Shown here: positions 12,726-24,115 of the stretch, piece after piece
How positions within the stretch are numbered: position 1 is the stretch's first letter
How the letters are laid out: every line of letters starts with the position of its first letter
DNA from: Amoebophrya sp. A120
Lineage: Eukaryota; Sar; Dinophyceae; Syndiniales; Amoebophryaceae
NCBI GenBank assembly: GCA_905178155.1
Contig: CAJINV010000008.1
Coordinates: 3,832,793-3,896,792, forward strand
Direction of reading: 5' to 3'
DNA: 64,000 nucleotides
Notes under the pieces: generated by a model
Seen by the model: the letters and a program-made list of their open reading frames with translations, nothing else
What the model was told of the DNA's origin: nothing
Databases searched by the model: none
Program-made: the position numbers and the translations under genes

Positions 12726-13575
12726 TGAAGCACGCACCAGAATAAAGGGAGTAGTGATGTTTGTTCTGTTTGTGTTTGATGTGTTACTGTTGTCACGCGG
12801 ATCATCAACATCATCATTGTTATTTGTGTGCACTGGAAAGACAGAAGCAGAACGCATCAGAAAGATCCAGCACTATTTCGATTTGTTATGTTCATTATCA
12901 GTGTAGTGGGCCTGGGCCGGGCCCGGGCGCCGTGATGATGGTTCCGGATCTGGTTGTCGGTGTGTGGCACCGATCACGGCAACATCGTGTCGTTGATATT
13001 GATCAAGAAGTCGGTTGCAGGAGCAAGCAAACGTTGGAGGTTGTACGCCTTAGTGCATATTAAAGAGAAGATGTCCATCCGAAATCCAAGCTGATGTTCA
13101 AATAAGATGCTAAAAGATTTAATGGCACGTATTAAGCAGGTGCAGGAGGAGGTGCAAGAACAAGACTGCACGAAGATCGTCCGAGCACGTGATTGTCGTG
13201 ATATGCCGGAAAGATCAGATAGACAAGATCTCAGTTGAGATCTCGTTCCAGATTAAGCATGGATGAACTGAGATGATCTTCTATTCTACAAGATAATACT
13301 GTTCGAGCTACCGCCGGTCTAAAGACGTGGATTTTGAAGAATGAGAACCTACCTCTACCTGATTTCAAGAACACGATTTTATGCTCCAATACCAATTGAT
13401 CGATGGTCAGAAATGGATCCAGAGACTGACAATGAGTAAGTGTTATATTTAGTTGGCCGCGGCCGCGGCGGGTTTTATGGCACATATCTCAACTGAGGAT
13501 CGGCATCGCGTCGTCATCAACTAGACTATACCAGCACTACGCCAAGAAGAAGAACAACATCACAGATAAAATACC
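12726..13575. other. Intergenic, nothing recognised
   Basis: Spacer with a short GC-palindromic stretch near 12912-12930 (gggccgggcccgggcgcc) and otherwise AT-rich sequence. Confidence 0.5.
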
Positions 13576-14985
13576 ATGCCTCAACCACATCGAGGAACAC
13601 GTCGGCGAAGCGACACATCAGCGGCAGCCCCAGCACCAACCACGCGACATGTAGTTGATCAGCCTTTATTTTCGCGGCAGGCGCTCGAGGACGCCGCGGA
13701 CGCGCGTCTGCAGAAACACCTCGCTGACCAGGACGAGCAGGAGCAGTTGGTTCTGACTTTTCTCGATAAATTCCGCAACGCGCTGCACTGGCAGCACAGC
13801 AGCGTGCTGGTTCTGCTGCGCGCGGCGGCTGCGGTTGCCGAGCGGGCGCGGCTGCTGCTCACGGCGCCCCACGCGAAGGACCTGAGCTTTCGAAGGGATC
13901 CTGCTGACAACTGCATGGAAGATCTGGATCAACAAGTAGATGATGAAGGTGATGCCGAAGTAGATGATCCACTCACCTTTGCGGAGCACCAGATGCTCTT
14001 GGAAATTGTCCGCCTCGAGGAAGGGATGATGCAGAACAGGGGTACCAGAGGAACCAGAAGCAGAACCGAAGGGGAGAATAATTTTGCAGATGATCATCAT
14101 GATGAAGAACAAAACACGTTCCTAGCCAAACGCTACCACCGCCTCGTGAAGAACTACAAGTCCTATAAACGGGATCAGCAAGACGCAACGAGGTACTCGT
14201 TCCTGTTGAAACGCAAGGCAATATCGACTTTGTTGGCGAAAAACTGGAGGCAAGTCGATGAGTTCGCCCACCAAGCGGAATTGGCGCTCACGACGGCGGA
14301 AGGGAGTGCGACAAATAAAACGATCTCGGGCGGAGGTAAATCTGCTTCCGAGAAACGGAACATCCCAGCAAGCGATTTTCATACCGACCCAAATGCAACG
14401 TATTCTGCCACCCCTCCGATACCCCTGCAAGAGCTTGCGGAAGCGTACGCCGCACTGCTTACCAAGGTGGAAAATCCCGCTGAGGGTGCTCGCATGACAA
14501 AACTGCTGGCTGCGGCAGCTTCGGACACGACGAGAACAGCGAAAAATAAAGACGCAACCAGTTCTACTTCTGCACCTCGAAGTAGAAATGCCGGTGGTGC
14601 ACCAGTCGTGCTAGTTGAGAACAAATCAAAGGAGCCCGCCCCCGCAGCCGCAAGTAGCGAAACTTCGGACAGTGGTACAACCGGCACCGCATTATCCTCC
14701 CTGAAAGAAATGACGGTGAGAACGGGGAAAATGTACGAACGCTTCCTTTCCGACGTGATAGAAAAAGAAGTGAAAATTGTCACGGAAACGGGTTTTTCCG
14801 AGGAGGCATCCAGTGCGGAAATCGAGGGGATTTCGGAAACGGTTGACGCCATTCACGAGGAGCTGCGGATTCTGTATAACGAATGTGTGGAGGAGGCGGA
14901 TGATTCGTCTTCGTCCGATGGTGGCGGCGTAGGAAAAAAACGTGAATTCCCGAAAAAAGTGCGAAAGAACGACAACGAGTTGTAA
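13576..14985 (+). CDS. Unknown 469-residue helical protein, single exon
   Basis: One uninterrupted frame with an ATG in good context (taccATGc). It has no recognised domain, signal peptide or membrane segment. Residues about 35-110 are helical and Ala/Leu/Glu-rich (ALEDAADARLQKHLADQDEQ, then LVLLRAAAAVAERARLLL). An acidic stretch and a basic, tyrosine-rich stretch (KRYHRLVKNYKSYKRDQQ) follow. The C-terminal part has a helical segment, MTVRTGKMYERFLSDVIEKE, and ends in a lysine-rich tail (GKKREFPKKVRKNDNEL) that could be a nuclear localisation signal. The mix of helical segments separated by Ser/Ala linkers is common in alveolate-specific proteins. A structural or scaffolding role is only an inference. 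Confidence 0.75.
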   Translation: MPQPHRGTRRRSDTSAAAPAPTTRHVVDQPLFSRQALEDAADARLQKHLADQDEQEQLVLTFLDKFRNALHWQHSSVLVLLRAAAAVAERARLLLTAPHAKDLSFRRDPADNCMEDLDQQVDDEGDAEVDDPLTFAEHQMLLEIVRLEEGMMQNRGTRGTRSRTEGENNFADDHHDEEQNTFLAKRYHRLVKNYKSYKRDQQDATRYSFLLKRKAISTLLAKNWRQVDEFAHQAELALTTAEGSATNKTISGGGKSASEKRNIPASDFHTDPNATYSATPPIPLQELAEAYAALLTKVENPAEGARMTKLLAAAASDTTRTAKNKDATSSTSAPRSRNAGGAPVVLVENKSKEPAPAAASSETSDSGTTGTALSSLKEMTVRTGKMYERFLSDVIEKEVKIVTETGFSEEASSAEIEGISETVDAIHEELRILYNECVEEADDSSSSDGGGVGKKREFPKKVRKNDNEL

Positions 14986-16057
14986 CCCGAAGATCGTGAT
15001 GATAAACCTGAAGCGACATTGATTACTAGCGACAAAAATCAAAATGTACTAGACACATGAATTGCAATGTACTTGACTTGTTGTAGATGAGGCACTGATT
15101 TGCGCCGTGATAGCTCTGCTTGTGAAGGGCAGCCACAACACATCACAGCAAACATCAGTGCAGCACGTTCACCTTCACTACTAGCATGCTACCTGGTGGA
15201 GCTGAACCAGCAAATTATATAAGCAGCCTGCTGCCGCCAAAACCAAAAGTGTATCGTGGTTTGCAACACGGTCTTCTTGATACCTCAGCGTCAAACAAGA
15301 ATGAACTTGGAACTCAGGAGACCGAAACTCACCTGAAAATGTCTTACCTCGGTAGTCTCGTCGCAGCAATTCAACGACAGGACATCTGTGTCGGCTTGTG
15401 TAGAGCTGCAGGCGCCCCCTCTACTTCTAGGCATTGGCGTTGATTACAAAAAATAAAAAAATGATACGGCGCCTCGTCCAAAAACAGAAAATGCGCAGAA
15501 GCGCAAGTAAGGCTGACACTAAATCCACGAACACATCGGTGACTACTTAGTAGAGACTTGAGCTCTCCGGAGGTTCGGTCGTTGAAATTTCTTCTAGTTT
15601 TCGGTTTGGCCAGATTTTTGCTAACAGTGTCGGTGGACCACAAGGTCTCAGGTGAACGGAAGTCGCTCCGTCCTGTTTGCCTTCATGTTGTCACGTAGCC
15701 GTCTCGTTGTCTACGTGCACATAGTAGTTTCACAGATGAAGAAAAAAGACTGTTTTTCTGACGGACGGCAGCTGTTACACTTCTGACTTCTGACCTTAAT
15801 AAATAACCTCGTCTTCCTCACTAATTTTGGTTTGATGTTTTTCTTCCTCGTTTTAGATTCATACCTGGCAAGTTAGTAACACATAAATATGGATATGACC
15901 TCTTCTATCCGACAGGAGCAACCGTTAAAAATATCCTATGTCTCACGGCGCTTACAGTAAACTTTACTGTAAGCGCCGCTTTCTTTAACTTACATATATT
16001 CCTTTTCTTGTTTGCACTTCGAACATCGATTTTACGTTTTAAAGTCCGGCAAACGCG
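14986..16057. other. Intergenic, contains a perfect palindrome
   Basis: No convincing gene. A short frame at about 15186-15443 has no support. The only structured element is the palindrome at 15946-15978, described separately. Confidence 0.5.
15946..15978. repeat. Perfect 16-bp inverted repeat with a 1-nt centre
   Basis: The arm cggcgcttacagtaaa at 15946-15961 is exactly reverse-complemented at 15963-15978. It lies 80 bp upstream of the coiled-coil gene's ATG, in AT-rich DNA. As RNA it would form a very stable hairpin in the 5' leader; as DNA it could bind a dimeric factor. Confidence 0.9.
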
Positions 16058-19000
16058 ATGTCTTCCGGAACAACGTCCACGAGCGCCTTCTACCGTGCCT
16101 GTGGTTGGTGGGGCGGCTGCGGTTGTCGCGAGGACAAATTCGAGGACAAGAACAGCGAGCGAAGCAGCACGCTGCGCTACTTCGAGCTGGAACGGAAGAC
16201 CGCAGCTGGCGAGGGCGGAATCCGGGAGTCTGCGGCACAGAAGCAGTACGGGTTACTGGATGTCGTCGATGAAGATGCTGAAGACGTCACGGGTTATAAT
16301 TTCTTCCGCGGAAGAACAAGTAGCGCAAGAACCGGAAGCCGGTTTTCTGCTGCCGAGACGACGCAGGAGCGCATGTCGGAACAAGCAGGACAAGCCACGA
16401 GGATGTCGGGCTTGGATCTGACCGACGAGCTGGAGGACATCTTGCTCGCGAAGCAGCGCGCTTCCCAGGCGAAGACGCAGCTGCTGGTCGAGGCCCAGGA
16501 GAAGCTGCAGCTCGAGGAGGAGCAACACAGGCTCAGGTTGGAAGAATTGGAGCGAAAATTCGAAGAGGAGCGAAAGCTGGTGGAGAGCATTCTCGCGCGG
16601 GAGCAGGCGGAAAAGGCGCGCGCGGAGGCGGAAAAGGCAAAGCTCTTCGCGGAACAGGAACAGCTGCAGAAGGAGCGCGACGACGCTTTGAAAAACGCCG
16701 AAAAGGAAAAAGCAGAGAGCGCAGCTCTCAAGAACCAAGACGTCACCGCTTTGAAAAGCCAAGAACTCCGCATCCAGCAACTCGAAACCCTCCTCGAGAA
16801 GCAAAAATCCGCCGCGGACGCCGCCGCTCAGCGCGCGCAAGAGGAAGCCACCGCGCTCCAGCGCGAGCGGGAGAGGGCATCGACCGCACGGAAACTTGCC
16901 CTGGAGGAGAAGGAGAACGAACTGCGGGCGGAATCCGAGCGCGGGGCCGTGCGCGCGCGGGTGCTGGAAGCGGCTTTGGAGGCCGAGAAGGTTGCCGCGG
17001 AAGACGCCATGCGCCGCCAGCGGCTCTCGGAACAGCGCCGGTTCTCCGTCGCCCGGCTCGGGTTTCTGGAGGAAAAGGAGAAGGTATTGGAGGAGGAGAA
17101 GGACGCGCACGCCGCGAAAATGCTGGAATTAGAGCAGTTGCTCGAGGACCAGAAGAAGCAAACTGCCGAGGCAGTCCAACGCGAGAAGACCGAGAAGATC
17201 CGGTTTGCGGAGACGCTGCTGCAGGCGGAAAAGGACAAAGCGCAGTTGCTACGGGAGAAGGAACTGGCGCTGCAAGCAGAGGCGGAAAAGACGAGCAAAC
17301 GGCTCCAGGAGCTGATTGCGTTGGAGAACGAGAAGAGCAAGAAAAGCAACGAGGATCTCGTGCAGCAGCAGGAGAGTGAGCTGAAGTTTTTTCGCGACCA
17401 GGAGCAGAAGATGCGGGCGGAGAATGCGGCGCACAAGCTGAGAATGGACCAGTTGGAGCAGGCTTTGGAGCAGCAGCAGCAGATTCTGGAGCACGCGGTC
17501 GCGCAAGACCGCGAGCGCCAGGCGCAGTTTGACGCCGATCAGCACCGCGCGTCCCTGGCGAAGCGCGCGATTTTGGAAGAGACGGAACAGGCGTTCAAGC
17601 TGCAGATTGAGGAGCGCGAGAAGAAGATCCTGGAGCTCGAGGCCGCGCTGACCGAGCAGCTCCACCTCGCGGCCGAGGGGCTGGAGCGGGAGGTGGAGGA
17701 GAGCGAGGAGCACGAGCAGCAGCGGGACTTCGTCTCGCGGACGAAGACCGAGCTGGAGCACGAGCGGGAGGCGGAACTGCAGAAGGAGGCGGAGCGGCAG
17801 CAGCTGCGCCTGCGCGAGTTGGAGAAGGCGCTGGAGCGGCAGAGGCAGGCGGGCGAGGAGCGGCTGCGCCAGGAGCAGGACGCGCAGGAGCGGCGCGCGA
17901 GCCAGGAGCGGCAACAGCTACTGGCGGAACAGGAGGAGGTGCTCGCGGAGGAAAAGCGCAAGTTTCAGGAGAAACTGGCGGAACTGGAGGCGCGACTGCA
18001 GAAGGAGAAGCGGAAAACGGACGCGATCGCCGCCCGCGAGGTGGAGCGCGCCCAGAAGCTGATCGCCGGCCAACTATGGATTGCAAAACTGTCTGGGTCT
18101 GGAAGGATGTAACTTGTGATGCGCATTTCAGAACACACAAAAATCTCTGATGCATAGGCAGCAAAAGCTGCCCACTTTCTGTCACCAAAGTGAGGGATCG
18201 ATTTCTCATGCGGATTCAGCATTGCGGAATGTTCTCGAGACCTGTAATGCTAGAGCTTCCATGCCAGACCTTCGGTGTCATACAGGAACAGCATAACTCT
18301 TCCAGACCCAGACACTTTTACATTTCATACCAACTCGCGGCAGACAAGGCGCGCGCGGACCTGCTCAGAGCTCGCGCTGAGGCGCTGCAACGACAGCGGA
18401 CAAGGCAGGCAGAAAGCATGAAGGACTTGTTAAGTGCGGACGGAGATGGAGGTGATGAAAATATCAACGACGAATCAAACGAAAATGACAGGACGTCCGC
18501 AAGAAATAAAATGGACGAGGACAAGGACGCTCAACAACGACTCTCGCGGCGCCCCCGCGGCGGGGGTGCGTCGAAGTCGAAGAAAGACGGTGCAGCTTCT
18601 CCGAGCTCGCCGTTTTTTGTAGCTCAGCGCGTGGCGGGAGGTGAGGGCAGCCAGAAAGAACAGGCGAACCGAGGAAGTAGTTCTGTCTCCAACACCAGGA
18701 CAACGTTAAGCGAAAGGCGAGCAACCGAAGTTCTTGGTCGCAGCAGCCAGGCCCAGATTGCTTCCCAGCCTGGAGGCCCCCGCGCCTCCGCGAGCGCCGA
18801 TCCCAGCCGCTGGGTCCAGGAACAGGAGCAAGCCGTCACCCTGGGTGCTTGGCAATCTGCAGCAGAGAAGATCTATGATGCCGCGGAGGAAGAGCACGAG
18901 TTGACCAAATTGATTGTCGCCAAACAGGAAGCCGAAACGCAAACCGATTACAATGCTCCTCCTGCCCTTCAGACGAATAAAAAAGCCCCAGGCGGCGCCG

Positions 19001-19533
19001 GTGGCACGGCCGGTGCTCCAGCAGTCGCAGTCCCTCCGCTCGCTCTCTCGGGCAGCACATCCGCGACGCCGACGCAGGTGAACCCCGCATTCACCACCGC
19101 ATTACAAAAGAATAAAATTATCTCGCCGCGTGCTGGAGGGGCAAACGCAAATAAAGTTGGGGCCACCTCCACATCGTCTCCCCGCTCGGGCGCGGCCAAC
19201 AATAGTCCCAGGACAGCGAACAGAACCACCGAAGAACAGCAGAAGCTGCGCGAGCTGGACTTTCATCTCGACCACGAAAAAGACGTCGGCTCGGTGCTGG
19301 GCGCGGCCAAACTCTCCCCGAAGGGCTGGGAAACCTCGCTGCGTGGCGCCGGCGGGGGCGCCGCGTTTTCGCCACGCGGAGCAGGCGGTGGGGCCTTTTC
19401 ACCGAGGACCATGTCGACCACTTCGCCCAGAACCATGTCAGCTACTTCACCCAGGTCTGCAGGAGCTGCAGCTCCTAGTACAACTACTATGCAGGCGAAA
19501 GTATGTAGTTCCGCGCTTTTAGATGAAGTGTAA
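16058..19533 (+). CDS. Long coiled-coil protein with SPR-rich tail, 2 exons split by an introner
   Basis: Exons 16058-18075 and 18336-19533 give 1071 residues. The N-terminus is short and Cys/Gly-rich (RACGWWGGCGCREDKFEDK). From about residue 125 to past the exon join (about 730) there is an almost unbroken Glu/Lys/Gln/Arg/Ala/Leu coiled coil, beginning LDLTDELEDILLAKQRASQA. The second exon opens in the same helix (LAADKARADLLRARAEAL), so the intron sits inside the coil. The tail is disordered and carries repeated S-P-R motifs (IISPRAGG, SSPRSGAANNSPR, FSPRGAGG, TTSPRTMSATSPRS), which look like proline-directed phosphosites. A cytoskeletal or centrosomal role fits the architecture, but I recognise no family. 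Coiled-coil composition also keeps long antisense frames open; those are not genes. Confidence 0.8.
18076..18335. mobile_element. Introner element, family A
   Basis: This 260-bp intron has the direct repeat ccaact at 18070-18075 and 18330-18335. The termini carry gtctgggtctggaag on the left and cttccagacccagac on the right. Excision joins ggc caa ct|c gcg gca in frame within the coiled coil. Confidence 0.87.
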
Positions 19534-20443
19534 CTCTGCTCGTGTGGAGGTTGTAAATGCAGATGACAGTGCAAGTGCATAGAGGAACGGAAGACTGACA
19601 CACAACTTGTCGTGCGCGATCTCAAGAACCAAAATCATGCTAGCCTTTTTTCAACCGGGTACGGGATTTCATTCCGTTTTTCTATGCATGACAAGGTCTT
19701 TTCATTTTGATTTTCTGGTCATGCGGGGTACCACATCTCTTCCTCTATGAGCCGCAACAAGAAAATTACACGACACGAGGACAGCGCACTTTTACTTTTT
19801 TCTGCAATAACCACTACTACGCCGTCGAAGAAGTTTACGCCAAGCGCACGATGAACGCTGTTCGACGCAGCTGCGACGACGACAGGAAAAAGTTGGCGGG
19901 GCCGGTGCGACGCCTGCCATTCTTTTCATTCACGAGGTCAGTCCTTTTAGGACTTTTCTTATTTTATCATTTTCATCATGTCTTTTACTTTTTGTTTTGT
20001 ATGCATTTAGCTTTTTCGTGCAACTTGAACTTTTCTTGATTATTCTTCGTGCGACATTTTTGTCAAGTATTCTATGGCAGACTTGGCTCTCTTGCCCGAG
20101 TTGAAGAGGGTCAATGAATTTTATTTTTACGTAGGAATATGATTTCTTTTTCTACTTCTTCTCTATCATGTGAACGCCATCTGCTCTTCGGGTGCAGCAC
20201 TAGGTGAGGACGTCCTCGATGGATATTCTGTTAAAGTGTGTGACGTTTTGCTCTTCAGCTAGAGTTCTTTTCTTGGATCGAGATTCTGAAAGAGTGGATA
20301 TAAACAAAAAGATAGAAATAGAATATGGCACCGGGAGGTGATACATCGTCGCTTGATGAAGCACTTCGCTGTTGCTCTCGTTTGTTTGGTTGAATCTCTC
20401 TTGGGTCGTGAGTCCTAGTCCTAGTATTTTTGCTTCGTTATGA
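19534..20443. other. Intergenic, nothing firm
   Basis: AT-rich spacer. Its last ~120 bp (from about 20330) are related to 26925-27000, part of the duplicated block described under the secreted paralogues. Confidence 0.5.
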
Positions 20444-20749
20444 TCAATATGGTGCTAGCGCAAAATTGCGTAGACGGGATTCAATATTAAATACGTCGCA
20501 AGATCTGTCGTCTCCTTCCATCACCATCGTGAAATCGTGAGGCTGATTTCTGGATAGTCGTTCGAACTCGTAAAAGGATTCTAGAAATTGCAGGCAATCA
20601 AACCTCGTCGGACGAAAGTAGGGTTTTCTTTCCCCTGTTGCATGATTCTTCTTCAATTGTTGCATAAAAAAAAGTTTGCGTCGTAGCTGGTCTTTTGTTT
20701 TTCGTATCATCATGAACAAGAAAGTAGCGAGCTGACGTATGGAAGACAA
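20444..20749 (-). CDS. Possible small divergent gene (101 residues), conserved in a duplicate copy
   Basis: A minus-strand frame placed head-to-head with the secreted EEP-fold gene. Its second half (KPYFRPTRF, ESFYEFERL, FTMVMEGDDRSCDVFNIESR, RNFAL) has a recognisable counterpart in the minus-strand frame of 27037-27340. Between about 27100 and 27200 the length differences between the two copies (3, 6 and 3 bp) are all multiples of three, which is what coding constraint would produce. Against this, the frame is short, no domain is recognised, and the same stretch would be the promoter or leader of the + strand gene. No function is assigned. Confidence 0.3.
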   Translation of the reverse strand: MSSIRQLATFLFMMIRKTKDQLRRKLFFMQQLKKNHATGERKPYFRPTRFDCLQFLESFYEFERLSRNQPHDFTMVMEGDDRSCDVFNIESRLRNFALAPY

Positions 20750-20819
20750 GAAGGAAAGAGCAACTAGTTCTGTTCAAGGACGTTAAACAAAAATATCCTT
20801 AAGTAGAAGCGCAATCAGC

Positions 20820-22781
20820 ATGCTGCGGATCAACATGCGGGGGATCACTCTCCGTGCGCGGCCGCGGAGATCTTCAGTAGAAGTTCTTCTGCTTTATTTC
20901 TTGTCCTTCCTCGTCTTCGACGGCACATCTCTGACCGGCGCCGATGTGGGTGTGGGACGCCGACCCGTGAACGAGCACGATGATTTAATTACGCCACATA
21001 AGCCTGTATTGGTATTGCTGCCTGGGGTACAACCGGACGTATCTGCGGATCATGCTGACACCACCGGGAGGGAAGAGAATTATCTCGAAGATCTTGTACT
21101 ACGACCAGATCCAACATCAAATCATCGCGCGGATGAGGACCTCCAGCAAGAAACCACCGATGTTGTGGTGACAGAAGATGAATTTTTGCGGACGGAGGTT
21201 GATGAGACTGGCGCGGCACTGCTCGAGCTGCCAGAAGTTCTTGTGTCTGCTGGTCGGGAAGAGGATCTGGTCCTGGTGCCTACGACCGAGAGTACATTCT
21301 CATTCCGAGGAGCCTCCAGTGCGACGGGTTCGCGAGGACGAGACAAGATCGTGGTCGTGACAAAAACTACAACACAGCAGGTCCACGAGGACCAGGTGGA
21401 GCGCCTCGCAGGTGCCAGCGTGGCGGACGAAAGTGTTGAGGAGGTACAACACGATTTTGGCGCGGGTGTTTCATCATCATCTTGGTCCGCCATAAACTCC
21501 TCTTCCTCGACGACTCTCGGATTGGGCGAGGACACTTCTTTCTTGCGCTCGTCTCTTTTCACGCCGGCAAGTTCGCAGCTCGAAGTTGTCCACCTCGCGT
21601 CGGAATCTGGTGTGAAGGCCGACATGAAGTCCCAGGAGGAGGGGTTCTTGGAAGTCAAAGTCGGCCAACTTTCGCACACACAGCCACATTTGCACACCAC
21701 GGCAGCAGGAGGACGCCGCCCCCGAGATAATGAAAACTCTCATCACCTGCGGGTAGCGAGCTACAACATCCTGTACGACTTGCAGACGGGCAGCCTGCAT
21801 AAGGGCGACAAAACGCAGCCGGCAAAAACGTGCGTTCGACAAGATGGCGGCGCAAGCTGCATCGTGAACCAAGGTCAGGTGATCAGCGACAACGATGTGA
21901 CGCTTCTTGGGGTGCAGGAATTCATGGACCCCGGCGGACCTGCGCACTTTAAGAACGGGGACAGAAGCGCAGCTTCCCTCGAAAAGCAAGGTCATGCGAG
22001 CCAGGAAGCGTTTCTCGAGGGTCTGAACAGCAACGCAGGTCGTGCGTGGGAGCTCGTCACTGGAGAGGGCAGCTGCGCGATCTACGTGGACACGAGCGCG
22101 CCGTGGTACAAAGATCACGATCCGACGCGCGGCGGTCACCACCCCCTTCTGTTGGGCGACTACCTTCCCAAGAAGCAGAAGCATAACCAGAACCCGGCTG
22201 TACGCGGAGCCACCGCTGCGTTTTTTCCACACAAAGCCTTAGTTTTTGCTTCCGCCTGGTTCGCGCACGGTCACGGTGTGGGTGCAGCCGGCATGAAAGT
22301 CCTCACCGAGGCCCTCGGCAAGGCTATTACCGCAAACGGAATTGGCAACAGCGTCCACCGCATCATCGTGGCGATGGATTCTAACGTACATCACCGTAGC
22401 AATGAGTTTCTCCGCCAACAATTTCCTGTCTCTTTGATCGACAATGTGAGTGGGAAGAAGGGCGGAAAACGAAAACAAGATGAAACGAAAGAGCTGAAGC
22501 TGCACTTCGACTCGGGCAATCAGAACAACCACATGGGGTGCTGCATTTGGGTACAGGAGCGATTTTATTTTTCTGGCCCGATCTATGGTGGCGACTTCAT
22601 CGCCGACACGGCGCAAGACGACCGGCACAAGACGCAACCCATCACAAGTTGGAGCAACGGTGCCGAGATCATGGGGTACTGGGAGAATGATCCTCGTGGC
22701 AAGGCGCACGGGGACCCCGGGTCGACTAAATGGCGCCTTACCTCCGACCATCAGCCAGTTTACAAGGACGTGATATTGTGA
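20820..22781 (+). CDS. Secreted endonuclease/exonuclease/phosphatase-fold protein
   Basis: One exon of 653 residues. The N-terminus has a basic start followed by a hydrophobic segment (VEVLLLYFLSFLVFDGTSL), i.e. a signal peptide or anchor. Next comes the motif LTGADVGVGRRPVNEHDDL, shared with the gene at 27570. An acidic, Ser/Thr-rich region occupies about residues 60-300. The C-terminal half has the EEP-superfamily hallmarks in order: RVASYNILYD (about 309), DVTLLGVQEF with the metal-binding Glu (about 360), IIVAMDSN (about 518) and TSDHQPVYKDVIL at the end, with the catalytic Asp-His pair. The superfamily includes DNase I, sphingomyelinases and inositol phosphatases (established). The sequence does not tell me the substrate. 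An extracellular or exported hydrolase is inferred from the leader. Confidence 0.78.
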   Translation: MLRINMRGITLRARPRRSSVEVLLLYFLSFLVFDGTSLTGADVGVGRRPVNEHDDLITPHKPVLVLLPGVQPDVSADHADTTGREENYLEDLVLRPDPTSNHRADEDLQQETTDVVVTEDEFLRTEVDETGAALLELPEVLVSAGREEDLVLVPTTESTFSFRGASSATGSRGRDKIVVVTKTTTQQVHEDQVERLAGASVADESVEEVQHDFGAGVSSSSWSAINSSSSTTLGLGEDTSFLRSSLFTPASSQLEVVHLASESGVKADMKSQEEGFLEVKVGQLSHTQPHLHTTAAGGRRPRDNENSHHLRVASYNILYDLQTGSLHKGDKTQPAKTCVRQDGGASCIVNQGQVISDNDVTLLGVQEFMDPGGPAHFKNGDRSAASLEKQGHASQEAFLEGLNSNAGRAWELVTGEGSCAIYVDTSAPWYKDHDPTRGGHHPLLLGDYLPKKQKHNQNPAVRGATAAFFPHKALVFASAWFAHGHGVGAAGMKVLTEALGKAITANGIGNSVHRIIVAMDSNVHHRSNEFLRQQFPVSLIDNVSGKKGGKRKQDETKELKLHFDSGNQNNHMGCCIWVQERFYFSGPIYGGDFIADTAQDDRHKTQPITSWSNGAEIMGYWENDPRGKAHGDPGSTKWRLTSDHQPVYKDVIL

Positions 22782-23317
22782 GCAGTGAGCGTGGCGCTGT
22801 AAGCGAAGAACATCCATGACTATGCAGTTGCAGGGATGGCGCGCACGCGCATGCATTGATGATCGTGTAAAAAATATAGGAGCAGAAGTTGAGAATTATG
22901 CGCATGCACTCAGAACAAATATATTCATAAAGCAGCATTGGAGGAAGTCCACTTTTACGTACAATAATGTGATTGTGATTGAATATGTAAGAAAAGCATA
23001 TAGCCAGCATCAACAAGTGTACACGAAACTTCCCTTTGGGATTTTAGTTTTCAATAGATGTAGGTAAGCGAGTTGAAGTTGTTCTTCAGATTGTCGGAGT
23101 TCCACACTCCTCGTGGCGAGGACAAAGAACAAGAAGACCTGTCTTGTAGTTGCTGATTGAAGGTGAAGATGTATAATTTTAATTGAAAGAGACCCTGACC
23201 CAAAAGACAGAGAGACCCAAAAGAAATAGAAGAGAGACCCAAAAGACACATCCGAGGGAGCTCGGCATCCGAAGGAACTCTTGTAGTGCCGGTAGTTTTT
23301 TCAAAAAGCAAGAAATC
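22782..23317. other. Intergenic with a short degenerate tandem repeat
   Basis: AT-rich spacer. About four degenerate copies of gacccaaaaga occur at roughly 23188-23250, just upstream of the next start codon. Nothing else is recognised. Confidence 0.5.
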
Positions 23318-24082
23318 ATGGCGTCGTCCCCCGTACCGTTCTCGTCGCCTAACTCGGGTGTGGTGGTCCTGGACCAGGTGCAAGAAGGACAGCAGCGAAC
23401 CGAAGAACGCGTGAACAAGCAAGACGAAACCTGCACGATTGCTCACCTAGCAGATGGAATTCCCCTCCCCCCCGATTTCCAGAGATCGGACGGAAAGATC
23501 ACGTATGCAACATCTTTTTGAGTGAGCGTTTCCTTTCGGGTGCATGACAGCAAACTGTGTATGATTAATCTTGTAGCACGACACCGTCGCCTCACTCATA
23601 GGATCAAAGCTGCACTGTGAACAAATCTATCAGATCGGGTCCGCGAAGATGCGCGTGTTCGTTGGCTTCGGTTGCGACCTCCAAGGTGCACAAGCACAAA
23701 CAGTCTGGGAACCTGCACGTATGTTTTTGTTTTGTTGCAAACATCGAGGCCAATCTGCAGTTTCCAGGAGAGGATGTAGTAACATCCCTTGTTGGGGCTT
23801 TGCATGGTTGTGAAGTCGAAGGGGCATGAAATTTTTCACAGTTTTACCAGTATTGCACCCGGTCGTGTACCTGCCGTACGCAATTTTTCTGGATGTCAAA
23901 CACAGGTCTTGCCCACGAAGAAGAAGGAGCCGAAGAACGTGTTCGGTATCCCAGATAAGATTGAACTTAGCATCGCAACGAATATACGCCACCTTACGCA
24001 TGACAAACGAACTTTGCATGGACATCAATATTCATGGGCATCAACTACGTCGCAGCGTTGTATTGCTATGGGCAAATATTGA
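23318..24082 (+). CDS. Weak three-exon model, unknown protein
   Basis: An ATG at 23318 (aatcATGgcg) opens a frame of 61 codons (MASSPVPFSSPNSGVVVLDQ onwards) that ends at a possible donor at 23503. In-phase continuation exons can be drawn at 23634-23718 and 23906-24082 (VLPTKKKEPKNVFGIPDK onwards), giving 148 residues. The phases agree, but exon 2 is short and has no recognisable character, and the third exon loses coding character after about 20 residues. The real gene may use other exons or run into the next one. I recognise no domain. Confidence 0.3.
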
Positions 24083-24115
24083 CTTTTTCGTAGGATATCC
24101 AAGAAAAAAATTCCG

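Noticed and set aside
15186-15443. 85-codon + strand frame after the 13576 gene
   Set aside because: No domain, and a comparable minus-strand frame overlaps it. Nothing distinguishes it from chance.
16253-18209. Long minus-strand frames opposite the coiled-coil gene
   Set aside because: Glu/Lys/Gln-rich coding sequence leaves Leu/Phe/Ser-rich antisense frames open. They mirror the coil and have no features of their own.
23630-24028. 132-codon minus-strand frame
   Set aside because: It overlaps the weak + strand model, has no recognisable content, and the window is otherwise + strand. It is probably a shadow.
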